Part shown: positions 24,403 through 33,621 of the stretch, piece after piece
Numbering within the stretch: the first letter of the stretch is position 1
Layout: every line of letters starts with the position of its first letter
Assembly (NCBI GenBank): GCA_045811525.1
Contig: JBJMTV010000011.1
Coordinates: 34,660 to 98,659 of the forward strand
DNA: 64,000 nt
Reading direction: 5' to 3'
Source of the DNA: VAZQ01 sp045811525
GTDB lineage: Bacteria > Pseudomonadota > Alphaproteobacteria > Rhizobiales > Xanthobacteraceae
The notes under the pieces: generated by a model
What the model saw: only the letters and a program-made list of their open reading frames with translations
What the model was told of the DNA's origin: nothing
Database searches by the model: none
Made by a program: the position numbers and the translations under genes

Positions 24403-26679
24403 ATGGAAGCGACCGCCGCTTTGAAAACTAAGAAGGCCGGAGATTGCTGGCGAGACTTCAACCCGGGTCATTGGCGCGACACGATCGATGTCCGAGATTT
24501 CATCGTTCGCAATGCCACGCCCTACACAGGTGATGAAAAATTTCTGGCGCCTGCATCTAAGCGCACGCAAGCGGTTTGGAGCAAGCTTCAGCCCTACTTC
24601 AGGGAAGAACAGAAAAAAGGCGTGCTTGCCGTCGATGCGAAAACGCCCTCGACGCTACTGGCGCATAAGGCAGGTTACATCGACCGCGACAACGAGGTGA
24701 TCGTCGGTTTGCAGACCGACCAGCCATTCAAGCGGGCGATCTTCCCCTACGGCGGATTGCGCATGGTCGAGGCTGGACTCAAGGCGTCGGGGTTCGATGC
24801 CGACCCGCAGGTGCACGACGCCTTTACCAAATATCGCAAGTCGCACAACGACGGCGTGTTCGATGCCTATACGCCCGAGATCATGCGCTGTCGCAGGTCT
24901 GGCATCATCACCGGTCTGCCCGATTCCTATGGTCGCGGCCGCATCATCGGTGATTACCGGCGCGTGGCGCTCTATGGCGTCGATCGCCTGATGGCCGCCA
25001 AGCAGGAGGAACGGGCGCAGGTCGACGACATGTGGCCGACTGACGAGGTGATCCGGATCCGCGAGGAGCTGGCCGATCAGATGCGCGCGCTGAAGGACCT
25101 TGCCAGTATGGGCAACCTTTATGGGTGCGACATCGCTCGGCCGGCGAACGATGCGCGCGAGGCTGTTCAATGGACCTACCTGGCTTATCTCGGCGCGATC
25201 AAAGAAGCCAACGGTGCGGCTATGTCGATCGGCCGTATCTCGAACTTTCTCGACATCTTCATCGAGCGCGACCTCCAGGACGGCGCCTTGGACGAAGCCG
25301 GCGCTCAGGAGCTCTGGGACCAGCTCGTGCAAAAGCTGCGCATTGTCCGATTTCTGCGCACCCCAGAATACGACGCACTGTTCAGCGGTGATCCATACTG
25401 GGCGACTGAGTGCGTCGGGGGAATGGATCTCAACGGACGTCCGCTGGTGACCAAGAGCAGCTACCGCATGCTGCATACGTTGAGCAATCTCGGGCCCGCG
25501 CCAGAGCCCAACATCACGGTGCTCTGGTCCAAATCTCTGCCAGTGAATTTCAAGCGTTACTGCGTCAACGTCAGCCGAGCGACATCCTCACTGCAATACG
25601 AGAACGACGATCTGATGCGACCGCATTTCGGCGATGACTACGGCATCGCCTGCTGCGTCTCGGCCATGCGTCTGGGCAAGCAGATGCAGTTCTTCGGCGC
25701 GCGCGTCAATCTGGCGAAGGCACTGCTCTACGCGATCAATGGCGGTCGCGACGAGATCTCCGGAGACCAAGTCGCGCCGGCGACTCCGTCGGTGACCAGT
25801 GACGTGCTTGACTACGACGAGGTGCTCGAGAAATTTGACGGGGTCATGGAGTGGCTCGCGCGCACATACGTGCATGCAATGAATTGCATTCACTACATGC
25901 ACGACAAGTACTTCTACGAACGTCTTGAGATGGCGCTGCACGATCGTGACATCCTGCGCACCATGGCATTCGGAATTGCGGGGCTTTCGGTGGTCGCCGA
26001 CAGCCTGGCGGCGATAAAGTACGGCAAGGTTCATGTCATTCGCGACAACACCGGCCTTGCCATCGACTACCGCATCGAAGGCACAAAAGGCACGAATGCA
26101 ATTCCGCAATTCGGCAACAATGACGATCGGGTCGACAAGATCGCGGCGGACCTCGTCACCAGCTTTATGCAGAAGATCCGCAAGCACCCGACTTATCGCG
26201 ATGCCACTCACACCCAAAGCGTGCTGACGATCACGTCCAACGTGGTCTACGGCAAGGCGACCGGCAACACGCCGGACGGGCGTCGTAAAGGGGAGCCGTT
26301 CGGACCTGGCGCCAACCCCATGCACGGGCGCGACAGCCACGGTTGGCTGGCGTCCTGCCTCTCGGTTGCGAAGTTGCCTTACAACGACGCGCTCGACGGC
26401 ATCAGCTACACCGTGTCGGTCGCGCCGCAAAAGGCGCACCTCTCCGACCAGGAGTTGATCGACGGTGCGGTCAAAGCCTTCGACGTGTACTTCGACCGAG
26501 GCGGCTTCCACATGAACCTGAACGTGATCGACAAGGACACGCTCGAAGACGCAATGAAGAACCCCGACAAGTATCCGCAACTCACGATTCGAGTTTCCGG
26601 TTATGCAGTCAACTTCGTCCGACTGACGCCCGAGCAGCAGCAGGACGTCATCAGCCGCACCTTTCACGGGCAACTCTGA
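24403..26679 (+). CDS. pflB: Pyruvate formate-lyase (formate C-acetyltransferase)
   Basis: The enzyme converts pyruvate plus CoA to acetyl-CoA and formate by a glycyl radical, in the cytoplasm without oxygen. With the start at 24403 (GGAGGAGA six bases upstream) it is 758 residues, essentially the length of E. coli PflB (760). The active-site pair is C417-C418 in GIACCVSAM and the radical glycine is G733 in IRVSGYAVNFVRLTPEQQQD. The activase gene follows after 15 bases. Glycyl-radical enzymes are unusual in mostly aerobic Hyphomicrobiales, so this marks fermentative capacity. All key residues are intact. The upstream FNR/FixK-like box suggests induction at low oxygen. Confidence 0.96.
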   Translation: MEATAALKTKKAGDCWRDFNPGHWRDTIDVRDFIVRNATPYTGDEKFLAPASKRTQAVWSKLQPYFREEQKKGVLAVDAKTPSTLLAHKAGYIDRDNEVIVGLQTDQPFKRAIFPYGGLRMVEAGLKASGFDADPQVHDAFTKYRKSHNDGVFDAYTPEIMRCRRSGIITGLPDSYGRGRIIGDYRRVALYGVDRLMAAKQEERAQVDDMWPTDEVIRIREELADQMRALKDLASMGNLYGCDIARPANDAREAVQWTYLAYLGAIKEANGAAMSIGRISNFLDIFIERDLQDGALDEAGAQELWDQLVQKLRIVRFLRTPEYDALFSGDPYWATECVGGMDLNGRPLVTKSSYRMLHTLSNLGPAPEPNITVLWSKSLPVNFKRYCVNVSRATSSLQYENDDLMRPHFGDDYGIACCVSAMRLGKQMQFFGARVNLAKALLYAINGGRDEISGDQVAPATPSVTSDVLDYDEVLEKFDGVMEWLARTYVHAMNCIHYMHDKYFYERLEMALHDRDILRTMAFGIAGLSVVADSLAAIKYGKVHVIRDNTGLAIDYRIEGTKGTNAIPQFGNNDDRVDKIAADLVTSFMQKIRKHPTYRDATHTQSVLTITSNVVYGKATGNTPDGRRKGEPFGPGANPMHGRDSHGWLASCLSVAKLPYNDALDGISYTVSVAPQKAHLSDQELIDGAVKAFDVYFDRGGFHMNLNVIDKDTLEDAMKNPDKYPQLTIRVSGYAVNFVRLTPEQQQDVISRTFHGQL

Positions 26680-26694
26680 CGAGAGGGCCAGGCG

Positions 26695-27525
26695 ATGTCA
26701 CATCTGGCAACTCTCGAGTCCGGCAGTCGCCATGACCTGCGGGTCGGGATCTCGCCGGACGCGCCGGACGAAAGCGAGCTCGAGGAAAGGCCGGAGGGGG
26801 AGTTCGGCTATGCCCACTCCTATGAGACATCATCGCGATACGACGGGCCAGGACTGCGCGTCGTGCTGTTCGTATCCGGTTGTCTCTTGCGCTGTTCTTA
26901 TTGCCACAACCCGGACACCTGGCACCTCAAAGACGGAACCTACGTTTCGGCGGAGCGCGTGATCCATCGTCTGGCCGGATTTGCTTCAGCGCTGCGCGCC
27001 ATGGACGGCGGTCTTACTATTTCCGGCGGCGAGCCGATGGTTCAACAGGCTTTCACCCGTCGCATCCTGGTGGGCGCCAAGCAGCTCGGGCTACACACCG
27101 CCATCGAGACCTCGGGCTATCTCGGCGACCGCATGGACGCGGAGTATCTGTCCGCTCTCGACTTGGTGCTGCTCGATATCAAGAGCTCCGACCCGCAAAC
27201 CTACCGCAAGGCGACCGGCCGCGAGCTGGCTCCCACGCTGCGTTTTGCCGAGCGCCTAGCCGCGATGGGCAAACCGGTGTGGGTGCGGTTCACGTTGGTG
27301 CCCGGCCTCACCGATGATCCCGCCAATGTGCAAGGCATCGCGCAGTTCGTGGCCCCAATGCAGAACGTGCAGTGGGTCGAGGTGCAACCCTTTCACCAGC
27401 TTGGCGGGTTCAAGTGGAAGGCGATGAAGCTTGATTACGTTCATGCCGAGACGCCGACGCCCACGCCTGACCTGATCAGTCGGGTGCTCGGCCAGTTCAA
27501 GGACGCAGGCTGCCGCGTGCGTTGA
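26695..27525 (+). CDS. pflA: Pyruvate formate-lyase activating enzyme (radical SAM)
   Basis: This 276-residue protein uses S-adenosylmethionine and a 4Fe-4S cluster to place the radical on PFL. The cluster ligands are C63, C67 and C70 in GCLLRCSYCHNPDTW. The SAM-binding GGE segment (LTISGGEPM) and the strand IETSGYL follow. The N-terminus is about 30 residues longer than in the E. coli enzyme and is acidic (DAPDESELEERPEGE). It lies 15 bases after pflB and is surely in the same operon. Confidence 0.95.
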   Translation: MSHLATLESGSRHDLRVGISPDAPDESELEERPEGEFGYAHSYETSSRYDGPGLRVVLFVSGCLLRCSYCHNPDTWHLKDGTYVSAERVIHRLAGFASALRAMDGGLTISGGEPMVQQAFTRRILVGAKQLGLHTAIETSGYLGDRMDAEYLSALDLVLLDIKSSDPQTYRKATGRELAPTLRFAERLAAMGKPVWVRFTLVPGLTDDPANVQGIAQFVAPMQNVQWVEVQPFHQLGGFKWKAMKLDYVHAETPTPTPDLISRVLGQFKDAGCRVR

Positions 27526-27562
27526 CCGGGCCGCCAGCCCAGTCCGCCGTTTAGCTGGAGAT

Positions 27563-29170
27563 ATGGTCATGTTCGAACTCGCTCGCGAGATCATCGGCAC
27601 GCAGCCAATCCTCGCTGTGTTTCTTGCCATCGGGTTGGGTTATCTGGTCGGTCAAGTAAATCTGGGCGGATTTTCGCTTGGGGTTGGAGCCGTCCTGTTC
27701 GTCGGGCTCGCCATCGGCGCATTTGCCCCGAAGTCGCAGATTACCGGTCCCATCAGCCTGACCGGCCTCATCATGTTTCTCTATGGGATCGGCATCCTGT
27801 ACGGGCGACAGTTTTTCCAAGGAATGAGCGGCGCGGCAGGGATCAAGTACAACCTGCTGGCGCTTGTTGCGGTCGCCGCCGGTTTGGGCGTCGCCTTGGC
27901 TCTGGGTCAGGCGTTCGGGATCAAAATTGGTCACACGCTCGGCCTCTACGCCGGCTCGATGACCAGCACCGCAACGCTTCAGGCCGCTCTCGACGTGATG
28001 CAAAACAAGGACCCCTCGATCGGCTACTCCGTCGCTTATCCGTTCGGCGTGATCGGTCCGATCCTGTGTATTTATTTCATGACGCGGCAGGTGCAGCCCA
28101 ACTTTCCTCCAAAGGCGCAGCGCTTTCACATGGGCGAGGTCACGCTGAGCGCTGGCTTTGCCGGTCGGACACTCAATGCACTCGCCGAAGAGCTCCCGCC
28201 CGGTGTTCAGGTCACGATGGTGCGCAAGGACAATCAGAACGTCGTTCCATCAGGTGACCTGGTGGTTGGCCCGGGCGATGGGCTGATGATCATCGCAGAG
28301 GATAACGAGGCGATTGGCGAGGCGACCAAGCGCTTGGGACGACTCGAGCGAGGACGCATCGTCAAGGACCGCTCGGCACTCGACTACATTCGGGTCTTCG
28401 TCGGCAAAGCGAGCGCGGTCGGCATACCGCTCGCCCAGCTGCCGCTGCCGGCCGGCTTTCCCATGCATCTTCTGCACGTGCGGCGCTACGACACCGACAT
28501 CATCCCGACGCCGGATCTGGCCTTGGAATTCGGCGATCGGGTCGGCGTTCTGATGCCCCCGGACCGAAGAGAGGAGGTGCGGCGGCACTTCGGCGATACG
28601 GTAAAGGCAACCGCCGAGTTCAGCTATGTTTCGCTGGGCATCGGAATGGTGTTGGGCATTCTGCTTGGTCTCATTCCAATTCCCATTCCCGGCGTGGGCA
28701 CGGTTACCCTCGGCATCGGCGGCGGCCCGTTGATCGTCGCTCTCATTGTCGGCTATTTGCGCCGGACCGGTCCGTTGCTGTGGGTCATGCCGTTGCCGGC
28801 GAACATCGTGCTGCGGAATTTCGGGCTGGCGCTGTTCCTGGCTGCCGTGGGTATCAATGCCGGACAACCGTTCGTGCGCACTGTTTCGGAAACCGGTGCG
28901 ACCATGCTCTTGATCGGCGTCGCGGTGTTGTTGACGACGGTCCTGATCGTGCTGCTGGTCGGCTATTACGTGCTCAAGGTCCCCTATGACGATCTCCTCG
29001 GCGTGGCTTCCGGCGCGACCGGCAACCCATCTATTCTGGTCTATTCGACGCGCATGGCACCTACCGAGCGACCCGACGTGGGCTACGCGATGATCTTTCC
29101 CTCAATGACCATCGTGAAGGTGATCGCCGTGCAGATCGTCGGGCTCATTGCCGCCGGTGGCGCGGGGTAG
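27563..29170 (+). CDS. AspT-type (AAEx family) exchanger with two RCK_C domains
   Basis: This 535-residue membrane protein has two halves of about five to six helices, each with the AspT/YidE duplication signature (LGLYAGSMTSTATLQAALD in the first, LLGVASGATGNPSILVYS in the second). Two soluble TrkA_C/RCK_C domains (about residues 190-265 and 270-345) lie between them. Family members exchange aspartate for alanine or export succinate-like anions. Here, between the PFL activase and the formate channel, export of a fermentation acid is a reasonable inference. The start is the ATG at 27563, after CTGGAGAT. Confidence 0.85.
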   Translation: MVMFELAREIIGTQPILAVFLAIGLGYLVGQVNLGGFSLGVGAVLFVGLAIGAFAPKSQITGPISLTGLIMFLYGIGILYGRQFFQGMSGAAGIKYNLLALVAVAAGLGVALALGQAFGIKIGHTLGLYAGSMTSTATLQAALDVMQNKDPSIGYSVAYPFGVIGPILCIYFMTRQVQPNFPPKAQRFHMGEVTLSAGFAGRTLNALAEELPPGVQVTMVRKDNQNVVPSGDLVVGPGDGLMIIAEDNEAIGEATKRLGRLERGRIVKDRSALDYIRVFVGKASAVGIPLAQLPLPAGFPMHLLHVRRYDTDIIPTPDLALEFGDRVGVLMPPDRREEVRRHFGDTVKATAEFSYVSLGIGMVLGILLGLIPIPIPGVGTVTLGIGGGPLIVALIVGYLRRTGPLLWVMPLPANIVLRNFGLALFLAAVGINAGQPFVRTVSETGATMLLIGVAVLLTTVLIVLLVGYYVLKVPYDDLLGVASGATGNPSILVYSTRMAPTERPDVGYAMIFPSMTIVKVIAVQIVGLIAAGGAG

Positions 29171-29211
29171 TTGTCCTAAAAAAAGGGACCGTGACCACGA
29201 GGGGACGCTTT

Positions 29212-30144
29212 ATGCAAGATAGGCCAACCACCGGCACGCCCGGCACATCGCCTCAACTCATCTCGTTCGAGGCAGTATTGCCGCCGGCCATGGCTCTTCG
29301 TGCTGAGGAGACCGGCGTCAAACGCGCAGCGGGCGACCCGCTTACCGTTCTTGTGCTCAGCTTAATGGCGGGCGCATTCATCTCTTTCGGTGCCATCTTC
29401 GCGACCACGGTCACCGCCGGAACAATCCAAATCGCCACAAGCGAGGCCGCAGCATCTCTTTCCGCGGGACTGCCGTATGGCATCACGCGCCTTCTCAGTG
29501 GGCTGGCGTTCTCTCTAGGTCTGATTCTGGTGATCATCGCCGGCGCCGAGCTCTTCACCGGCAACAATCTCATCGTCATGGCCTGGGCAGGCGGGAAGGT
29601 CAGTACGCGCGCCCTTCTTTCCAATTGGATGATTGCGTTTGCTGGAAACTTCGCCGGTGCGATCCTCACGGCAGGACTGATGTTCTACACGACGCAGTAC
29701 ACATTCGGTGGCGGCGCTGTGGGACTGGTAGCCCTGAATACCGCCAACGCCAAGGCTTCACTGGCAATGGTTCCCGCCCTGACGCTCGGGATCATGTGCA
29801 ACACGCTGGTCTGCCTGGGGGTCTGGATGTGCTACAGCGCGCGCACCAGTGTGGACAAGATAGTGTCGATCGTGCCGCCGGTCGCAGCGTTCGTCGCTGC
29901 TGGATTCGAGCACAGCATTGCGAACGCGTATTTCATCCCGATCGGCTTGTTCATCAGGTCGGGCGCGCCGGATTCCTTCTGGGCATCCATAGGCAAGACG
30001 GCGGCCGACTTCCCAGCACTCACTTGGCACAATTTCTTCCTAGCCAATCTGCTTCCGGTCACGATCGGCAATGCCATTGGGGGCTCCGTCATGGTGGCCG
30101 CCGTCTATTGGTTTGTGTACTTGCGAAACAGGACATCCGCGTAG
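29212..30144 (+). CDS. focA: Formate/nitrite channel, FocA/NirC family
   Basis: About 310 residues with six membrane helices. The FNT family features are the first motif region (LSLMAGAFISFGAIFATT), GAELFTGNN and the second pore segment (GIMCNTLVCLGVWMCYSART). The start at 29212 is preferred because GAGGGGA precedes it; a GTG at 29191 would add seven residues. In the usual fermentation operon FocA releases formate made by PFL, and its place at the end of pflB-pflA-exchanger-focA fits that. Nitrite or hydrosulfide transport by the same fold cannot be ruled out. Confidence 0.9.
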   Translation: MQDRPTTGTPGTSPQLISFEAVLPPAMALRAEETGVKRAAGDPLTVLVLSLMAGAFISFGAIFATTVTAGTIQIATSEAAASLSAGLPYGITRLLSGLAFSLGLILVIIAGAELFTGNNLIVMAWAGGKVSTRALLSNWMIAFAGNFAGAILTAGLMFYTTQYTFGGGAVGLVALNTANAKASLAMVPALTLGIMCNTLVCLGVWMCYSARTSVDKIVSIVPPVAAFVAAGFEHSIANAYFIPIGLFIRSGAPDSFWASIGKTAADFPALTWHNFFLANLLPVTIGNAIGGSVMVAAVYWFVYLRNRTSA

Positions 30145-30174
30145 TCCGCGCACGTCCAATTGCCCGTCACGGCT

Positions 30175-31815
30175 CTATGCACGGCCACTCAGGACCTCGT
30201 GCAAGGTGGCGAGCCGGTCAAGCCGGCCGAATTTCTCGCTAATCCCGTCAGCACGCAACAGATCGCGGGCCCGACCATGCGCTCCGACGATGCGCAAGCT
30301 TATGCCGCGGCCAGCAAGCTCCCCCTGCAACTGCTGCAGCATGCGAGATCCGGCCAGATCAATGAACGGGGAGGCCGACAGATCGCACACGACAAGGCGG
30401 ACGTCGGCGGCCTCCTTTGTGCCGAGACGGCTTGATACCGCGCTCCAGACCGATTCGGCATTCACATAGAGCAATGAAGCCTCCGGTCGGAAAGCCACCA
30501 CGTCGCGCAGCGGCTCGTTCTCGGGGTGTCGCGCCTGATCGGAATAATGGTCGGTGCCTGGGATGCGACCAAGGAAAGCCACGTGAGGGCGCGAGGCGTA
30601 TGCCAAGAGCATCAGTATGGAAGCGAGTGCGGCGAGCAATATCCCTTGCAGGATTCCCAGCAGCAGCACACCCGCGAGAGCAAAGGCCGCAGCATAGAAG
30701 TCCATCCGGCTGACGCGCCACATGCGCAACATTGCCGGTACATCGATCAGCCCGTAAACGGCGGTCAGCACGATCGCTGCCAGCACTGCCTTAGGGAGGT
30801 TTGCCAAGAGGCCGGTGAGAAAGAGCAAGCAGAGTGCGAGCGCAAGCGAGGCAAAAATCAGGGCCAATGGAGTGCGAGCACCTGCCTTGTCGTTCACCGC
30901 CGATTGGGAGAGGCCGCCTGCCACCGGATAGCCACCCCCGAGCGCGGCTGCCATATTGGCCGCGCCAAGTCCAAGAAATTCCCGGCGCGGATCCAGGGTG
31001 TAGCTGTGCTTTGTCGCGAATGCGCGAGCAGCGGAAACACCTTCGATATAGGCAAGCAGCAGGCATCCCGCCGCGAGCGGAAATATTCCCTCGACCTCGC
31101 GCAGGCGCAATGCTGGCAGCTGCAAGGACGGCAGCCCCGCAGGCACTTCGCCGGTGATAGGGACGCCAAGTTCTACGAGGCCGAAAGCGGAAGCGACCAG
31201 AATAGATAACGCGACCACGACGAGGCCGACCGGTTTGGCCGGGAGGAGCCGCTCGCCTGCAACGAGCAGAACAATCGCAACAACGCCCATGGCCAAGGCC
31301 GGCCAGCTGATCTGGTCGAGCTGAGTTGCGATTTCGATGAGCCGCTCGATGAAATTATGTCCACCGCCGGGAATGCCGAACAAGCTCGGGAGCTGCGAGA
31401 CAATGATGGTCAGGCCGGCACCGGCTTTGAATCCGACGAGGATGCTGTCGCTGATGAGCCGCACTAGCACGCTGAGCCGCAACAGCCATGCCAATAAGCA
31501 GAGCACCCCGACCGTCATGGCCGCAAGGCTGGCGATCTGTACATAGCGTTCAGCATCGCCGCCGGCCATGGCGCCGACCGCGCCGGCAATCATGAGGGAG
31601 ATCGCCGATGTCGGCCCTACCGCAAGCTGACGTGAGGAGCCGAGCAAGGCGTATCCCAAGCCGCCCAGCAGATAGCCATAGACGCCGACCTGAGGGGGGA
31701 GGCCGGCGAGCGTGGCATACGCGAGAGACACCGGGATGGCATACGCGGCGAGCGTTGCGCCCGCCAAGACATCATGGGGCAGCCAGGCTGCGCGGTACTC
31801 GGTAAGCCAGCGCAT
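30175..31815 (-). CDS. SulP-family anion transporter with STAS domain
   Basis: This 546-residue protein has a 10-14 helix SulP transport domain (AYAIPVSLAYATLAGLPPQV, GPTSAISLMIAG, GGLSQSAVNDKAGARTPLA) and a C-terminal STAS domain (about 440-545, LVVCDLSASPFIDLAGSRML). SulP proteins carry sulfate, bicarbonate or dicarboxylates. The STAS segment keeps the family's DLSxxPxxD region. The gene converges on focA with 30 bases between the stops, and a perfect-core FNR/FixK box lies 83 bases upstream of its ATG. The substrate is not decided by sequence; a role in anion or bicarbonate balance during fermentation is possible. Confidence 0.88.
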   Translation of the reverse strand: MRWLTEYRAAWLPHDVLAGATLAAYAIPVSLAYATLAGLPPQVGVYGYLLGGLGYALLGSSRQLAVGPTSAISLMIAGAVGAMAGGDAERYVQIASLAAMTVGVLCLLAWLLRLSVLVRLISDSILVGFKAGAGLTIIVSQLPSLFGIPGGGHNFIERLIEIATQLDQISWPALAMGVVAIVLLVAGERLLPAKPVGLVVVALSILVASAFGLVELGVPITGEVPAGLPSLQLPALRLREVEGIFPLAAGCLLLAYIEGVSAARAFATKHSYTLDPRREFLGLGAANMAAALGGGYPVAGGLSQSAVNDKAGARTPLALIFASLALALCLLFLTGLLANLPKAVLAAIVLTAVYGLIDVPAMLRMWRVSRMDFYAAAFALAGVLLLGILQGILLAALASILMLLAYASRPHVAFLGRIPGTDHYSDQARHPENEPLRDVVAFRPEASLLYVNAESVWSAVSSRLGTKEAADVRLVVCDLSASPFIDLAGSRMLQQLQGELAGRGISLRIVGAHGRARDLLRADGISEKFGRLDRLATLHEVLSGRA

Positions 31816-31897
31816 TTATGGTGTCCGCCGGAGCCACGCCGGCGTGTCGCCCGTCGGCCCCCGATTGCACCCTCGTCATCGCGCCACTCCTGGCGCA

Positions 31898-31911
31898 TTG
31901 ACATAAATCAA
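31898..31911. promoter_or_regulatory. FNR/FixK box TTGAC-ATAA-ATCAA upstream of the SulP gene
   Basis: This is the best match in the window: both half sites fit, with only the tolerated T-to-C change at position five. It lies 83 bases upstream of the SulP start codon and past the 3' end of the hdeA relic, so the SulP gene is the likely target. Confidence 0.6.
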
Positions 31912-31956
31912 TCCACTTGCTGCTCAGACGCTGAACAGGCTTTCAGAGCTGGCCGG

Positions 31957-32263
31957 CTACTTGGCGGCACCCCATAACGTTTCGACCGCCTGCATGACCG
32001 GAATCTGCGGATTGCGGATGCAATAATCCAGCAGCTTTTTCGTCTCGGCGAGCAGGCCTTGAGTGTCGATGACCGTCGTTCCGCGCTTGGCGCTATGGTA
32101 GCCGCTCAGCCAAATCGCAATATTTTTGCGGATTGGTTATCTTGTAGCCGCTGAACTGGTCACAGGTGATTTTCGCAACGTCGAGCGTCACCTGTGCCCG
32201 GACCGGGGAAATCGGAATACAGGTCAGTAGCAGCATCAATATGACACCAAGACCTCTGATCAT
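31957..32263 (-). pseudogene. HdeA/HdeB-family acid chaperone, +1 frameshift in an A run
   Basis: From ATG 32263 (GGAGA upstream) the frame gives a signal peptide and the HdeA-type start VTLDVAKITCDQFSGYKITN. An A run of five bases then throws the frame off; with four it continues as IAIWLSGYHSAKRGTTVID and ends at TLWGAAK (stop 31957-31959), about 100 residues, the normal length. Both family cysteines are kept (in ITCDQF and LDYCIRN). HdeA proteins guard periplasmic proteins at low pH. A homopolymer error in the sequence is as likely as a real mutation. Confidence 0.75.
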
Positions 32264-32333
32264 TCGCTTTCTCCATCGCAACGGAAGTGCGTGAGTGTGC
32301 GTTACCGCAATTGCAGCTGCTTAAGCAAACAAG

Positions 32334-33602
32334 CTAATGAGTCGGTTCGCGCGCGAGCCCAAGCCCCTGCGGATCCTCCTGGCGCGCTATGATCCTATCC
32401 TGGGCATCGAGCGGCGAACGCTCGATGACCAGATCCAAGTGGTGGACATACCGTTGCACCATGTTGGCACGCTCCGCCTCCGTTAAAGAATCCATCAGGC
32501 CGAGAAGGGCTGCGCGTAGCCGGCGCATCACCTGCACAGATGTGACACCAAACTGCCGGATCTCATCGAACCCGAGCGTCAGGTAGTCCTCCCAGGTGGG
32601 CATTGGGAAAAGAAGGCGAAGCTGACCTTTCGCATCGTTGCCATAGCCAGCGTCCAGGTGGCATCGACCCAGGCGCCGCAACAGATCCTCAATCTGATCG
32701 ATGGTTTGGACGGCGGTTGTCGGGTCGTTGATGGCAGGTGAAAGCGCCTTGATTGCAATGTCCACGAGCAGCCTGATGGGATATTTGGGGTCTTGTTCGA
32801 AGGTACGCTGGCTTTCTAGGCGGATGGCGCGCATCAGCTCGGTCTGCGCCAGGGTCCCTCGGCCCCCGTGAATTTGCAGGAGACGCGTACCCTCCACCAC
32901 CGTATCGCCGACTGCGCACAAGATTGCGATTACGCCATCGACCTGCTCGGCCATGCGTACGAGACGGGCGACGTCCAAGCTTGCGATGGCGCGCGGCGCG
33001 CCCGAGTACAGCATGGTCTGCGTGACTGGGGCCGACTTCACCAGTGAAATGGCTTCGTGCCCAATATGCATTTCCGGCTTCGTCTCGCCGTTCTTGCGTT
33101 GAAAGGTGTTGCGAATGACCTCGCGGCCTCTATCCCCAATCAGTTGCAGCACGTTGGTGATCTGCAGGTCGGTAACGCGCTGCACCAGTCGGGAAAACAA
33201 GAGCATGCTGAGCACCAGCAGGGTTGCGACCACCAAGCTCGAGAGGAGCGGCACCGAGCCGGTGCCTGCACGGTCAACCCAGGCGAGTGTCGAGAGGGCA
33301 TAAATGAATGTCGCCGCAAATATCCCGAGCGCGTGAAACAACGAAGGATCGCGGGCAAACCACAGCACCAGCCGCGGCGAGTAGGCGATCGCGCTGAATT
33401 GCACCATCACGAACGCCATGGCGAAGACGATGCCCATCAGCGCCATCATTCCGGAGGCTGCCGCCGAGAGGTATGCCTGCGCCGATGCAACCGACAGACC
33501 GAGCGTGTAGGCGCCGAGAAATGATTGCTCGAGCCGCGGCAGGCTGAATCCGCACAGCACGCTTACGCCCACATAGATCATTGGCACGAGCCAGAGACGC
33601 AT
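32334..33602 (-). CDS. DUF2254 membrane protein
   Basis: With the start MRLWLVPMIYVG (33602; AGGAAG upstream) the protein has 422 residues. Four membrane helices lie in the first 155 residues (SAAASGMMALMGIVFAMAFV and the LFHALGIFAATFIYALSTLA region). A large soluble part follows with the conserved DIAIKALSPAINDPTTAV motif of DUF2254. The function of the family is unknown; the fold suggests a channel or signalling membrane protein. The start is 19 bases after the symporter stop, so it ends the operon PPK2 - K+ channel - symporter - DUF2254. Confidence 0.85.
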   Translation of the reverse strand: MRLWLVPMIYVGVSVLCGFSLPRLEQSFLGAYTLGLSVASAQAYLSAAASGMMALMGIVFAMAFVMVQFSAIAYSPRLVLWFARDPSLFHALGIFAATFIYALSTLAWVDRAGTGSVPLLSSLVVATLLVLSMLLFSRLVQRVTDLQITNVLQLIGDRGREVIRNTFQRKNGETKPEMHIGHEAISLVKSAPVTQTMLYSGAPRAIASLDVARLVRMAEQVDGVIAILCAVGDTVVEGTRLLQIHGGRGTLAQTELMRAIRLESQRTFEQDPKYPIRLLVDIAIKALSPAINDPTTAVQTIDQIEDLLRRLGRCHLDAGYGNDAKGQLRLLFPMPTWEDYLTLGFDEIRQFGVTSVQVMRRLRAALLGLMDSLTEAERANMVQRYVHHLDLVIERSPLDAQDRIIARQEDPQGLGLAREPTH

Positions 33603-33621
33603 CTGCGGCGCTTCCTGCTGG

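Noticed and set aside
25588..26673. 361-residue minus-strand frame opposite pflB
   Set aside because: Antisense to a gene with intact active-site Cys and Gly residues; no domain recognised.
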